Assembly (NCBI GenBank): GCA_017557635.1
Contig: JAFYYH010000022.1
Coordinates: 186,001-250,000, forward strand
DNA: 64,000 bases
Reading direction: 5' to 3'
Origin: Bacteroidaceae bacterium
GTDB lineage: Bacteria > Bacteroidota > Bacteroidia > Bacteroidales > Bacteroidaceae
The stretch's first letter is position 1; each line of letters starts with the position of its first letter. The notes beneath the pieces were generated by a model, which saw nothing but the letters and a program-made list of their open reading frames with translations, made no database searches and was not told the origin of the DNA. Shown here one piece after another: positions 26,635 to 36,296 of the stretch. The position numbers and the translations under genes are program-made.

Positions 26635-27714
26635 TTAATCGTTCATCATTTCGGAGTCTGCGTCGGGTTCCGGAGCCTGCGGGTTGCCCAGGATGGCAGC
26701 CATGATCTTCTGCTCCAGCTCCTCGGCCAGTTCAGGATTGTCCATCATGAGCTGCTTGGTGGCATCGCGGCCCTGTGCCAGGCGGGTGTCACCGTAACTG
26801 AACCATGAGCCGCTCTTCTTGAGGATGCCGTACTCAACGCCAAGGTCAACAATCTCACCTGACTTGCTGATACCCTCGCCGAACATGATGTCAAACTCGG
26901 CCTTACGGAAAGGAGGAGCCACCTTGTTCTTAACGACCTTTACGCGAACCTGGTTGCCGACAACGCTGTCACCGTCCTTGAGCTGGGTTACGCGGCGGAT
27001 ATCCAGACGGACCGATGCGTAGAACTTGAGCGCGTTACCGCCGGTGGTTGTCTCGGGATTACCGAACATGATGCCGATCTTTTCACGCAACTGGTTGATA
27101 AAGATGCAGGTAGTATTGGTCTTGTTGATGGTCGATGTCAGCTTGCGCAGAGCCTGGCTCATCAGACGAGCCTGCAGACCTACCTTGTTGTCACCCATAT
27201 CGCCCTCGATTTCGGCCTTGGGAGTAAGTGCTGCAACGCTATCGATTACGATAATGTCGATGGCACTCGAACGGATCAGCTGCTCGGCAATCTCCAGTGC
27301 CTGCTCGCCGTTATCGGGCTGTGAAATCCACAGGTTGTCGATATCGACCCCAAGTTTAGCGGCGTAGAATCGGTCGAAAGCATGCTCGGCATCAATGAAC
27401 GCAGCAATGCCGCCGGCTTTCTGGGCCTCGGCAATGGCGTGAATGGCCAGAGTGGTCTTACCTGATGATTCGGGACCGTAAATCTCGATTATTCGGCCGC
27501 GCGGATAACCGCCCACACCAAGTGCGGCGTTAAGGCCGATGGAACCGGTGGGGATGACCTCGACGTTCTCAACGCTCTCGTCACCCAGTTTCATGATGGA
27601 GCCCTTACCAAAGCTCTTCTCAATCTTGTCAGTTGCTGCCTGCAGCGCCTTCAGCTTTTCGCTAAGACCTGCATTCTGAAGGCCTGACACGCCCTCAATC
27701 TCTTTCTTAGCCAT
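26635..27714 (-). CDS. recA: recombinase RecA
   Basis: A 359-residue full-length RecA. The Walker A motif is [13 protein letters not shown], Walker [11 protein letters not shown], and [37 protein letters not shown]-region motifs of loops L1/L2 are intact. It ends with the usual acidic tail ([10 protein letters not shown]). It catalyses strand exchange and supports SOS cleavage. A TATCTTTG box on the minus strand (27803-27810) gives a leader of about 85 bases. I did not find a clear LexA box. The divergent gene on the right is tex. Confidence 0.98.
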   Translation of the reverse strand: MAKKEIEGVSGLQNAGLSEKLKALQAATDKIEKSFGKGSIMKLGDESVENVEVIPTGSIGLNAALGVGGYPRGRIIEIYGPESSGKTTLAIHAIAEAQKAGGIAAFIDAEHAFDRFYAAKLGVDIDNLWISQPDNGEQALEIAEQLIRSSAIDIIVIDSVAALTPKAEIEGDMGDNKVGLQARLMSQALRKLTSTINKTNTTCIFINQLREKIGIMFGNPETTTGGNALKFYASVRLDIRRVTQLKDGDSVVGNQVRVKVVKNKVAPPFRKAEFDIMFGEGISKSGEIVDLGVEYGILKKSGSWFSYGDTRLAQGRDATKQLMMDNPELAEELEQKIMAAILGNPQAPEPDADSEMMND

Positions 27715-27851
27715 AATATTAATGGTTTTAATTGTTCAATCCCGAAGAGTGTCTTCCAAGGTATCTTCTCTCCAGCAGGGTCCCATTTTGAGACTCCGTA
27801 AGCAAAGATATGAAAAATCAATTGTATCTTTACAAAACCAACGGAATAGTT

Positions 27852-29987
27852 ATGAACACCGAATATATACAGATTATAGTACGCGAGACCGGCCTCAAGG
27901 AGCACCAGGTGGAGAACACTCTGAAGCTGCTTGAGAACGGCGCGACAATACCTTTTATAAGCCGATACCGCAAGGAATCCACGGGCGGAATGGACGAGGT
28001 TCAGGTGACCGAAGTGAGCAATGCTTTGGAGCGCCTGGAGACTCTGGCCAAGCGTAAGGAGACTATCCTGGGCACAATTGAGGGGCTGGATAAACTGACT
28101 CCGGAGCTTAAGGGCCGAATAGAACACTGCTGGGATTCAACCGAACTGGAGGACATCTATGCCCCCTACAAGCCGCACCGTAAGACAAGGGCCGATGCCG
28201 CCCGCGAGAAGGGTCTGGAGCCGCTGGCGGAGTTCGTGATGAAGCAGAATCCTTATGTTCCGCTTGATAAGGAGGCCGGCAAGTATGTGGATAAGAAAAA
28301 GGGTGTTGCATCAGTTGACGAGGCCCTGCAGGGAGCGATGGACATCATAGCCGAGCAGGTTTCGCTTGACGAGGGCGCCCGCAACATGGTCCGAAACGGT
28401 TACCGCCGCGAGGCCCGAATCTACAGCAAGGTGGTAAAAAGCAAGGAGGCCGATGCACAGAAGTACCGCGACTGGTTTGACTTTAATGAATCTTTGAAAC
28501 ACTGCGCTTCACACAGGTTGCTTGCAATGCGTCGCGGTGAGGCCGAAGGGTTCTTGCGCGTATCCATTGAGATAGATGATGACAAGGCGTCCGAGGCCCT
28601 GTCACACAAGTTCGTGCGCGGCAAATCCGAGGTGTCACAACTGGTGGATGAGGCGGTGCAGGATTCGTATTACAGGCTGCTGCAGCCATCGGTCGAAAAC
28701 GAGTTTGCGGCATCGTCGAAGGAATCGGCCGACGCCGAAGCTATAAGGATATTCGCACGCAACCTTGAACAGCTGCTGATGGCCTCTCCATTGGGTCAGA
28801 AGGCCGTTATGGGCATAGATCCGGGTTTCAGGACGGGCTGTAAGGTGGTCTGCCTGGATGCTCAGGGCACGCTGCTGCATAACGAGGCAATTTACCCCCA
28901 CCCGCCCCACAATGAGGCGCGTCAGGCGGCTGCCAAAATACAGACTCTGGTGGAGCAGTATAAGATTGAGGCTATCGCTATCGGCAACGGTACTGCGGGA
29001 CGCGAGACCAAGGAGTTTGTGGAGCATTTGAGACTGCCTGCCGGCGTTCAGATTTTCAGCGTTAATGAGGACGGCGCTTCGATTTATTCGGCCTCAAAGA
29101 CGGCGCGCGACGAGTTCCCGGATTATGACGTTACGGTTCGCGGTGCGGTTTCGATTGGAAGGCGATTGATGGATCCTCTGGCTGAGCTTGTTAAGATTGA
29201 TCCGTCGTCAATCGGCGTTGGTCAGTACCAGAAGGATGTGAATCAGACGGAGCTTAAGCACTCGCTGGATCAGACGGTGATCAGTTGCGTGAACCGCGTG
29301 GGCGTGAATGTGAATACCGCGAGCACGCACCTTCTTACATATATCAGCGGTCTGGGGCCTCAGCTGGCGCAGAATATTGTCGATTATCGGACCGAAAACG
29401 GGCCGTTCAAGTCGCGCAAGGAGCTTATGAAGGTACCGCGCATGGGTGCTAAGGCGTTTGAGCAGTCGGCGGGATTTTTGCGCGTTCCCGGCGGCAAGCA
29501 GCCGTTGGATAATTCGGCCGTGCATCCTGAGAGTTATGCTATTGTGGAGAAAATGGCGGCGGATTTGAAGTGCTCAGTTGAGGATCTGATGAAATCGGCG
29601 GAACTCCGTGCTAAAATCGACATCAACAAATATGTGAGCGGTGACGTTGGTCTCCCCACTCTGACCGACATTATGGCCGAGCTCGAAAAGCCCGGACGCG
29701 ATCCGCGCGGTCCGCTGCGCAAGTTCGAGTTCTCAAACGAGGTTCATTCCATTGAGGATGTAAAGGCCGGAATGGAACTGCCCGGAATCATCAGCAACAT
29801 AACCAACTTTGGAGCTTTCGTAGATATAGGAGTCCACGTAAAAGGTCTCATCCACATCTCCCAACTATCCCCCGGCAAGTTCATCAAAGATCCCACCCAA
29901 GTAGTCTCCCTCCAGCAGCAGGTCATGGTAAAAGTCCTGAGCGTTGACCTTGAGCGCCAGCGCATTAGCCTGGCTATGTCAGTTTGA
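27852..29987 (+). CDS. tex: Tex family S1 RNA-binding transcription accessory protein
   Basis: A 711-residue protein with the full Tex plan: N-terminal helical region (GLKEHQVENTLKLLENGATI), YqgF/RNase H-like domain starting MGIDPGFRTGCKVVCLD near residue 330, helix-hairpin-helix motifs (SGLGPQLAQNIVDYR) near 500, and a C-terminal S1 domain (PGIISNITNFGAFVDIGVHV). Tex binds nucleic acid and influences transcription and toxin expression in other bacteria. The start at 27852 is preferred because MNTEYIQIIVRE is the usual N-terminus and a TATCTTTA-like promoter box lies between it and an upstream ATG at 27810. Overlaps convergent pgeF by 14 bp. Confidence 0.93.
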   Translation: MNTEYIQIIVRETGLKEHQVENTLKLLENGATIPFISRYRKESTGGMDEVQVTEVSNALERLETLAKRKETILGTIEGLDKLTPELKGRIEHCWDSTELEDIYAPYKPHRKTRADAAREKGLEPLAEFVMKQNPYVPLDKEAGKYVDKKKGVASVDEALQGAMDIIAEQVSLDEGARNMVRNGYRREARIYSKVVKSKEADAQKYRDWFDFNESLKHCASHRLLAMRRGEAEGFLRVSIEIDDDKASEALSHKFVRGKSEVSQLVDEAVQDSYYRLLQPSVENEFAASSKESADAEAIRIFARNLEQLLMASPLGQKAVMGIDPGFRTGCKVVCLDAQGTLLHNEAIYPHPPHNEARQAAAKIQTLVEQYKIEAIAIGNGTAGRETKEFVEHLRLPAGVQIFSVNEDGASIYSASKTARDEFPDYDVTVRGAVSIGRRLMDPLAELVKIDPSSIGVGQYQKDVNQTELKHSLDQTVISCVNRVGVNVNTASTHLLTYISGLGPQLAQNIVDYRTENGPFKSRKELMKVPRMGAKAFEQSAGFLRVPGGKQPLDNSAVHPESYAIVEKMAADLKCSVEDLMKSAELRAKIDINKYVSGDVGLPTLTDIMAELEKPGRDPRGPLRKFEFSNEVHSIEDVKAGMELPGIISNITNFGAFVDIGVHVKGLIHISQLSPGKFIKDPTQVVSLQQQVMVKVLSVDLERQRISLAMSV

Positions 29988-30642
29988 TGCAGTTAATTAT
30001 ACGACCGCACTTTGTCCCCTCCCTGCGAGCGGAGAAGTAGCGGTCGTTTTTTATGTACGTGCAGATGCCTGCCACTTGAATATCTGAAACGCCAGCCTCC
30101 TCTAACAGCCACTCATTTGCACGCCACAAATCTATATGGAGGCCGCCTTCCATGGGGTTTTCCTCTGTGGGAGATTTGGGACCGCAGTCTTTCAGGATCT
30201 GGTCCATTGGGAATCCGGCGGCAGCAAACGCATCAACTACCTCCAGTCCTACCTGAAAGCTTTCGGGGCCGATACCCGGGCCGATGACCGCTTTGAGATC
30301 GGCTGGATTGGTTCCGTATCGGCGCGACATTTCGGCAACAACCTTCTGGCTGAGGCGCTGGACTGTGCCGCGCCATCCGTCATGGACCGCTGCAATGGCC
30401 TTGTTCACAGGGTCATACAGGAGCACCGGAATGCAATCGGCCGTACGTACAGATATGGCCACGCCGGGGACGTTGGTGATGAGTGCATCGACCCCTTCCA
30501 ATTGCTCGCGTGTGGTCATCGGATCCGTAACTTCTTTAATTACAGTGCCGTGGACCTGATGGGGCTGGACCACGTAGAACGGGAGCTGCTCATCACGCTC
30601 GGTGCTGAATGCGGTTACATTGTCGGCGATATTGTATTTCAT
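29974..30642 (-). CDS. pgeF: laccase-domain purine nucleoside phosphorylase PgeF (YfiH)
   Basis: A 222-residue member of the YfiH/PgeF (DUF152) family, zinc-dependent purine nucleoside phosphorylase/adenosine deaminase and peptidoglycan-editing factor. The three metal ligands are visible: His in QPHQVHG, Cys in RTADCIPVLL and His in AAVHDGWRGT. IGPGIGPESFQVG is a further signature. A TACATTTG box on the minus strand (30647-30654) ends only four bases before the ATG, so the mRNA may be leaderless. Its 3' end overlaps tex. Confidence 0.9.
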   Translation of the reverse strand: MKYNIADNVTAFSTERDEQLPFYVVQPHQVHGTVIKEVTDPMTTREQLEGVDALITNVPGVAISVRTADCIPVLLYDPVNKAIAAVHDGWRGTVQRLSQKVVAEMSRRYGTNPADLKAVIGPGIGPESFQVGLEVVDAFAAAGFPMDQILKDCGPKSPTEENPMEGGLHIDLWRANEWLLEEAGVSDIQVAGICTYIKNDRYFSARREGTKCGRIINCIKLT

Positions 30643-30716
30643 GCTGCAAATGTACAGAAAGGCCGACTAATGCCGGCCTTTCCACGAATCAAACTTTAAT
30701 AAATATATTCTGAATA

Positions 30717-31733
30717 TCAGATTTTTATCTCGTTACCTACCTTGCGGGCGCGGTTGGGGTGATCAAGATCCATGCCGGTAGCGATACCAATCTCTACCAG
30801 GACGTTCCAACCTGCGCACAGATATACGTAGGGGTTGAAATCGCCGGCGGCGGGAGTCTTGATTGTGGGGAACGGGGTGTCGTGATCGGCAATTGCTACG
30901 ACCTTGACGCCGGCGCCCTTGATGAGGCACTCCTGGATCTTCTCGTACTCATCGGCGATGGGATCAACCCAGAAGATGATGTCGCCCTCCTTCATTACCT
31001 CCTCGATTCCGTGCAGTGCGTATGTGCCCTCCAGGAAATCGCTCTTGCGGCGGGTAATCTCGTTGGTCTTGAGGGTGAGCTCCTCGGCAACACCGTCGTT
31101 GTAACCGGCAAAGTAGATGGTCTCGGCCTTCTTTACCCAGTCAACGATCTCGGCGGGAACCTGCAGTGTCAGAGCCTTCTCAATCTGGGCGGGAAGTGCA
31201 GCCAGACCGGCTTTTACGTCCTTGCCAGACATGTTCCACAGAACTGACTCGTAGTAGAGTGCCTGCTCAACAACGCTCTTGGTTGCGGCTACGGCCTGCT
31301 CCCATCCGCAGTTGAGGACGTGAGTCTCGGCACAGAATGTAGAAAGGATGGTGTCCTCATTGGCTGTGAGGCCGAAACGCAGTGCGTTACCCTCCTCTTT
31401 CAGCTTCTTGGCCAGAAGTGTAACCTCCTTGGTGCGGCCTGAATTTGAAGCCAAGAATACGGCGAACTTGCTCAGGTCATATTCACGTGACTGCCATGAA
31501 CCGTCGGTCTGGGCGTTAAGGTCGATGCCCCAACGCTTGGTCTTGCGCAGTGCGTTCTTTGCGGGGAAAATTCGGCTTGAACCCTCACCGGTGAAATATG
31601 CCTTACCGGCCTTCTTTACCTTCTCGGCAATCTGCTTTGTGCATGCGGGATCAAACTTCTTTACTGTCTCAACAGTGTCCATCATCTCCTGTACGAGTGC
31701 GTACTGAGAATACTTTTTGTCTGTCAGATTCAT
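30717..31733 (-). CDS. double-SIS-domain sugar isomerase/deglycase-like protein
   Basis: A 338-residue protein made of two SIS domains, like the isomerase half of GlmS, AgaS and FrlB. The first has TGEGSSRIFPAKNAL and FLASNSGRTKEVTLLAKKL (sugar-phosphate-binding Ser/Thr loop); the second has IYFAGYNDGVAEELTLKTNEITRR. There is no glutaminase domain, so it is not GlmS. It likely isomerises or deaminates a phospho-amino-sugar in the cytoplasm; the substrate is not defined. A family-A repeat lies upstream of its start. Confidence 0.8.
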   Translation of the reverse strand: MNLTDKKYSQYALVQEMMDTVETVKKFDPACTKQIAEKVKKAGKAYFTGEGSSRIFPAKNALRKTKRWGIDLNAQTDGSWQSREYDLSKFAVFLASNSGRTKEVTLLAKKLKEEGNALRFGLTANEDTILSTFCAETHVLNCGWEQAVAATKSVVEQALYYESVLWNMSGKDVKAGLAALPAQIEKALTLQVPAEIVDWVKKAETIYFAGYNDGVAEELTLKTNEITRRKSDFLEGTYALHGIEEVMKEGDIIFWVDPIADEYEKIQECLIKGAGVKVVAIADHDTPFPTIKTPAAGDFNPYVYLCAGWNVLVEIGIATGMDLDHPNRARKVGNEIKI

Positions 31734-31764
31734 ATAATTTGTTTTAAGGTTGTTTCAAACAGGT

Positions 31765-31822
31765 CCATTGGGGACGGTTCTCTTTGGCCTCTTTTGGTGC
31801 CAAAGAGAACCGTCCCCAATGG
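31765..31822. repeat. family-A element, two heads inverted (58 bp)
   Basis: Perfect 24-base complementary arms with a 10-base loop. The head is GGGGACGGTTCTCTTTGGC bounded by CCATT. It ends two bases before the stop codon of the DUF4954 gene. Confidence 0.9.
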
Positions 31823-31824
31823 TA

Positions 31825-34038
31825 TCATTTCTGGATTAAGCGTTTGCGGACATTCTGGACGCGCTCGGTGAACTCCTTGAGCTCCTTGCGCTGGTTCAGG
31901 ATGAAGCTGTTCTCATCAAGTTTGCCCCAAGCGGCTATCATCTCCTCCTCGCTCAGGAAGGTTGCCTGACGGAACTTGTTCTGATAGTCCTTCTTGCGGG
32001 TCTCATAAACCTGGTCATAGATGTACTGCTGCAGGTCAATACCCTTGTTGAGGGCGTTGTTCCAGTCCTCGACGGTAAGTGTCTCGACACCAAGCATATG
32101 CTTGAGCGACATATAAGCGTGACGCAGCTTGTCTATGGGGTATTTCTTCCAAATCTCGTTGTAGCGGTGGTGAATCTCCTTCCAGGTGTTGAGCGTGCCG
32201 TCCTTGATATCGGAACGCAGCTGGTCAACATCCTCCATTGACATGAGCTGACCGCCCAGGTTGAACCAAACGCGGGCACGGTCACCGTCAAACATCTGGC
32301 TGATACTCTGGAATGTAGCGTCCTCATTGGCCTCCAGATAAGCCACGATGTTCTTGACAGCGTAGTAAACCAGCATGTCGCCGTAAGCGTGATAGGCCTT
32401 GTAAGGATGCAGAATGACAACCTTGCGCTTTGACTTCTCCATATCCTCGCCCAGAACCTCCAGGTCCTTGATCTTATCGGGATCTCCGTTCAAGAGTTTA
32501 CGGCCGATTTCCAGGAGTTCGTCATCGGACACAGAGGCAACATCCTTGCCCTCTTTGCGCAGCCAGGCCTTTGCGGTCCACTTGTCGAGCAGTTTGCGGG
32601 CGGCGATGGCCTCCTCCATCGTATCGGGTGCGTAGGCATCGAACTCAATGTTCTGCACCTTGAATACGCGGGTGTCGCGTGTGGCGTACTTCCAGTTGTT
32701 GCGGGCCATTGCGAACATGTTGTAAAGCCATGAGAATGCGGGCATTACGTGCAGCTCGCCGTGAACCTCGTCGTTGCTGATGAGTGCGAACGGGAACGGG
32801 TTGATCATCTCGGCGGGATAAGCGCCCTTGGCCAGCATCGTGAAGCTGGCAAATTTGCATGAGTGCTTTACGCTCACGCAAAGACCCGGCCAGAATCCGC
32901 GTCCTGCCTCAATCTCGTTATCATTTGTACGAGAATTGTGGTTTGAGCCGATGGTCGCGCCGGCAGCCAGGTTTGACTGTCCCTTAACTACGCTGGCAAT
33001 CAGGAACGAGTTGTTGTGATGCTGCTCGTGAGCCGGGAAAATCAGGTTGTGGAGCACCTCACAGCATGATATTGTGGAGTTGTCGCCCATGAATGAGTTC
33101 ATGAGGCGGGCACCATATTTCAGGTTTGAGTGGCTGCCCAGCACAAAGCGGACAGCGATTACGGAGTAGAATATGCGGCATCCGTAGCCGATGATTCCGT
33201 TCACCAGAACGACGTTCTCACCTATCTGGGTGGGATCAACCTCCGATGAGTTGATGGTTATGTTCTTGAGCTTGCTGGCACCCTTGATGTAGCAGCAGTT
33301 GCCGATCTTTACGTCCTTGATGATCCAGCAGTTCTTGATGACGTTGCCGTAGCCGATGGTTCCGTAGAATCCGCGGCGGCTGTCAAACGAGTTCTGCGTG
33401 ATGGCCTTGAGGCGGTCCTGCAGGCGTTTATCGTCAATAAACTTACCCCACATGTAGGCATCGGCCGCAATCATTCCGTCAAACGGGAGCACCTTGCGGC
33501 AGCCGGTCTCGTTCATGAGCTCCAGCCAGATGCGGACGTCCTCGTCCTCACCCTCCTTGACAATGCCGTTGCCGAACTTTGCGTGGTCGGTGCAGGACAT
33601 TTCCTGGATGTTGAAGAGCATGCATCGGTCACCTATTATATAATGTGACAGGTAGTGCACGTTGTGGATGGCGCAGTCGTCGCCGATGTCGCACGAGTGG
33701 ATGGAGCTGTTTGTGATACCGATCGAGAGGCGCAGATCGTGGTACTGAAGTCCGTTTGATGTTACTCGGCCGATGCGTACGAATCCGTAGAACTTGTTGT
33801 TCTTGATCATCATGGGGTCGAACTCATCGGTCACAAGAATGTTGTCCCAGCTCATTGCTGTGTTGTCATTCTTAACCAGAGTCTCAATCTCATTGCTGGT
33901 CAAGTGGCGCCAACCGTTCTTGGGGGCGCAAACCTGAGTGTTGCGTAAATAGTACTTGTTCTGACCTGCGGGAATAAACTTAGGATCCAGAAAACTGTTA
34001 TACAGCTGGTCCGATGTCAATACTGTTACCTTTTCCAT
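31825..34038 (-). CDS. DUF4954 left-handed beta-helix protein
   Basis: A 737-residue protein of the Bacteroidetes DUF4954 family. Middle residues (about 90-360) show hexapeptide-like repeats typical of acyltransferase beta-helices (IGDDCAIHNVHYLSHYIIGD, IGNCCYIKGASKLKNITINS, IGENVVLVNGIIGYGCRI). The C-terminal 250 residues are helical and charged. The family is presumed related to sugar acyl- or nucleotidyltransferases, but I know of no established reaction. A TATCTTTG box (complement of 34074-34081) lies about 35 bases before the start. Family-A repeats lie on both sides. Confidence 0.82.
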   Translation of the reverse strand: MEKVTVLTSDQLYNSFLDPKFIPAGQNKYYLRNTQVCAPKNGWRHLTSNEIETLVKNDNTAMSWDNILVTDEFDPMMIKNNKFYGFVRIGRVTSNGLQYHDLRLSIGITNSSIHSCDIGDDCAIHNVHYLSHYIIGDRCMLFNIQEMSCTDHAKFGNGIVKEGEDEDVRIWLELMNETGCRKVLPFDGMIAADAYMWGKFIDDKRLQDRLKAITQNSFDSRRGFYGTIGYGNVIKNCWIIKDVKIGNCCYIKGASKLKNITINSSEVDPTQIGENVVLVNGIIGYGCRIFYSVIAVRFVLGSHSNLKYGARLMNSFMGDNSTISCCEVLHNLIFPAHEQHHNNSFLIASVVKGQSNLAAGATIGSNHNSRTNDNEIEAGRGFWPGLCVSVKHSCKFASFTMLAKGAYPAEMINPFPFALISNDEVHGELHVMPAFSWLYNMFAMARNNWKYATRDTRVFKVQNIEFDAYAPDTMEEAIAARKLLDKWTAKAWLRKEGKDVASVSDDELLEIGRKLLNGDPDKIKDLEVLGEDMEKSKRKVVILHPYKAYHAYGDMLVYYAVKNIVAYLEANEDATFQSISQMFDGDRARVWFNLGGQLMSMEDVDQLRSDIKDGTLNTWKEIHHRYNEIWKKYPIDKLRHAYMSLKHMLGVETLTVEDWNNALNKGIDLQQYIYDQVYETRKKDYQNKFRQATFLSEEEMIAAWGKLDENSFILNQRKELKEFTERVQNVRKRLIQK

Positions 34039-34148
34039 TTATTGTCCTTTTAGTTTACAAGGAGTTGCGCCTGCAAAGATATTGCATAATTATCAAACCA
34101 CCAAGAAATCCGCCATATAAAATATTATTTTATATGAGCAGAAAAGGG

Positions 34149-34241
34149 CCATTGGGGACGGTTCTCTTTGGCCCTATTAGATGACAAAGGGGACGGTTCT
34201 CTTTGGCACCAAAAGTGGCCAAAGAGAACCGTCCCCAATGG
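34149..34241. repeat. family-A element, three heads (93 bp)
   Basis: Two direct heads 35 bp apart (GGGGACGG at 34154 and 34189) are followed by one inverted head. It ends 10 bases before the stop codon of the DUF5606 gene. Confidence 0.9.
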
Positions 34242-34251
34242 ATCGATTTGC

Positions 34252-34671
34252 TCACTCAGCAGGCTCTTCCTGCTTGGGCTCGCTGAAGTCGTTCTCGTTG
34301 TACTTTACCAGGAGGTCGTACCAGCCGGCGATTTTCTTGATGTGGCTGGGATATACGCGGTCGCGGTCAAAGTCGGGAATGATCTCGCCGAAGAACTTGA
34401 GGAGCTGGTCGTTTGAAGCCTTGCGCCAGTCAAAGGTGATCTCCTTCTTGTCATACTTGGCCTCGATTGCCAGGAATACCTCGCGCAGAGGCATCTCCTT
34501 CTCATCGGTGAAGATTGAAATGTCACCAAGTGATACGACCTTGTCGGTGCCCTGGATAGGCATACGTTTCTTGGTCTCGTCAATGTTCTCTACAATCAGC
34601 GCACCGCGTCCGCGGGTGAGCAGCTTATACAGGCTCGGTTTGCCTGAAATAGTCAGAATTTCGTTCAGCAT
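34252..34671 (-). CDS. DUF5606 family protein
   Basis: A 139-residue protein beginning MLNEILTISGKPSLYKLL, with ILTISGKPGLYKL-type start and VSLGDISIFTDEKEMPLREVF as seen in the conserved Bacteroidetes DUF5606 family. The first 50 residues form a small beta domain; the rest is helical with an acidic tail. It is normally found close to coaE, ybbR and yajC in Bacteroidales, as here (16 bp from coaE). Cytoplasmic, function unknown. Confidence 0.82.
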   Translation of the reverse strand: MLNEILTISGKPSLYKLLTRGRGALIVENIDETKKRMPIQGTDKVVSLGDISIFTDEKEMPLREVFLAIEAKYDKKEITFDWRKASNDQLLKFFGEIIPDFDRDRVYPSHIKKIAGWYDLLVKYNENDFSEPKQEEPAE

Positions 34672-34687
34672 AATATTAATTAATGTT

Positions 34688-35281
34688 TTAAAGTTTTCTT
34701 ACATTGTCTATGAGCGCATCAATCTGGGGAGCCAGATCCTGCACGTCGTCATTCACTATCACAAAGTCAGCCAGCCGGCACTTCTCCTCCTGATCCATCT
34801 GGCTGTTGATTCGGACCACAACAGACTGCTCGTTGGTATTATCGCGCTTTACGCAACGCTTTATGCGCAACGGCAGCGGAGCATCCACGCAGACCGTATA
34901 ATCAACCTCCCTATCAAATCCGGACTCAAAGAGTATGGCCGATTCAAGTATGCAAAATTCCTTACTTTCATGGCCGATGCACCATCGCTTGAAATCCTCA
35001 CGTACACGGGGATGGATGATTGCATTCACCTTAGACATATTTTCCGCATTCCCGAAGATAAACTTGGCCAAAACCTCCTTCTGAAGAACGCCGCAGCCAC
35101 AAGGGCAATAGAGCGTGGGACCTACCAGTTCGGTCAGCGCATCCTTGATTGCAGGATCGGTTGCAGTGAGCAGTTTGGCACGCGAATCGGAATCATACAC
35201 GGGAATGCCGCGCAACTGCATTTTGGCCGATACGTAACTCTTGCCGCACCCTATTCCGCCTGTCATTCCGATTACCTTCAT
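34688..35281 (-). CDS. coaE: dephospho-CoA kinase CoaE
   Basis: A 197-residue P-loop kinase performing the last step of CoA synthesis. MKVIGMTGGIGCGKSYVS carries the Walker A motif at the N-terminus; VYDSDSRAK and IIHPRVREDF are CoaE signatures. The start was chosen at that motif because upstream in-frame sequence is part of the YbbR-like gene in another frame. Start lies one base after the ybbR-like stop, so these are coupled. A CPCGCG insertion near residue 60 adds three cysteines, which is slightly unusual. Confidence 0.93.
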   Translation of the reverse strand: MKVIGMTGGIGCGKSYVSAKMQLRGIPVYDSDSRAKLLTATDPAIKDALTELVGPTLYCPCGCGVLQKEVLAKFIFGNAENMSKVNAIIHPRVREDFKRWCIGHESKEFCILESAILFESGFDREVDYTVCVDAPLPLRIKRCVKRDNTNEQSVVVRINSQMDQEEKCRLADFVIVNDDVQDLAPQIDALIDNVRKL

Positions 35282-35282
35282 A

Positions 35283-36284
35283 TCAATAGACGGTGCGTTC
35301 CATGAGATAGTCAACGGTGCGCGTCTGAAGGCGGACGTTTCGCACGTTGGCGGGTTGTGTATAGATGCGCAGACGGGCCTTGGAGGCATCGCTGCCGATG
35401 ATATCGTTGTAATCGACCACGACCTGGAAATCGGCCGCAGTGACACGGTCATACTCTGACATCTTTACCCAAACGGTCACGACGGCCCTCGCGGGGAACG
35501 ACTTAAGTGACACGAATTCAGGGAAATTGACGCCGGTAATGGGAACTTCCAGGCTCTTCTCAGTGTACTGCTGTGACAGGACCGTCATGGTTACCTCATC
35601 CTGGCTGTAGATGACTCCCGGCTCGCGTTTGAGGGTCACGATCTTTGTGATCGTATCGGCCGTCAAAAGGATCTGTCCGGCTTCGGCAAGCACGCGGTGT
35701 GCGGTGGTATCGGACTCCAAAACCTTTACCTGAATGCTGTCAGGGATGAATTCGATGCGTTCCAGAAAGAACTGGTCCTGACTCTCGGTGGTGCCGTCAA
35801 ACTCCACGGGGAGCGTCAGGCTGCGCTGCATAGCGTACTGATACACAAGCGAATCTGGTGATATCGAGTGGACCGATACGGACGGCGGGAGCATGGCTGC
35901 GATCGAGTCACGCAGACGTGCGGTGGAGAGCGATGCGTGTCCGTGTGACATCACGAAGGCGGAGTTGCTCACGCGCAGCACGTTGCGGCTGCCTCGCCTG
36001 CCCGATTTCTTGAGCGACGAGCCTTTGCCGCTGAGCGAGACGGTCAGCTGGCGGGCGGGCTGGCGGGTGATACGCACGTTTTCGGGGACATCGGACACAA
36101 TTACAGGGAGTTTCATCTGGGTGTCGTAATTCTGGTTCATGGTCTGTGACCACCAGAAGAACAATGTGATGCCCAGGAAAAGCAAAAAAACGGAGAAATC
36201 CCCTCTGAAGAGTTTCAGAAGGGCTTCTCCGATTTTCTTAAATGTTTCTGCAAATCGGGATTTTGGCCTACCTTGCTCCCGCAT
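35283..36284 (-). CDS. YbbR/CdaR-like domain membrane-anchored protein
   Basis: A 333-residue protein with one N-terminal membrane span (FSVFLLFLGITLFFWW) and an extracytoplasmic part with YbbR-like repeats (NVRITRQPARQLTVSLSGKG, PVEFDGTTE, VPITGVNFPEFVSLKSFPARAVVTVWV). In other bacteria YbbR (CdaR) proteins regulate a diadenylate cyclase; in Bacteroidetes the role is not established. It follows yajC by 12 bp and precedes coaE by one base, a typical Bacteroidales order (nusB-yajC-ybbR-coaE). Confidence 0.85.
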   Translation of the reverse strand: MREQGRPKSRFAETFKKIGEALLKLFRGDFSVFLLFLGITLFFWWSQTMNQNYDTQMKLPVIVSDVPENVRITRQPARQLTVSLSGKGSSLKKSGRRGSRNVLRVSNSAFVMSHGHASLSTARLRDSIAAMLPPSVSVHSISPDSLVYQYAMQRSLTLPVEFDGTTESQDQFFLERIEFIPDSIQVKVLESDTTAHRVLAEAGQILLTADTITKIVTLKREPGVIYSQDEVTMTVLSQQYTEKSLEVPITGVNFPEFVSLKSFPARAVVTVWVKMSEYDRVTAADFQVVVDYNDIIGSDASKARLRIYTQPANVRNVRLQTRTVDYLMERTVY

Positions 36285-36296
36285 GCGACAGAATTT

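Noticed and set aside
26614-26637. Further family-A remnant at the recA stop
   Set aside because: TTGGGGAC after the stop is suggestive, but eight bases are too few to claim a repeat.
34181-35305. Plus-strand ORF of 374 codons
   Set aside because: It runs antisense to DUF5606 and coaE, starts inside a family-A repeat and has no recognisable motif.
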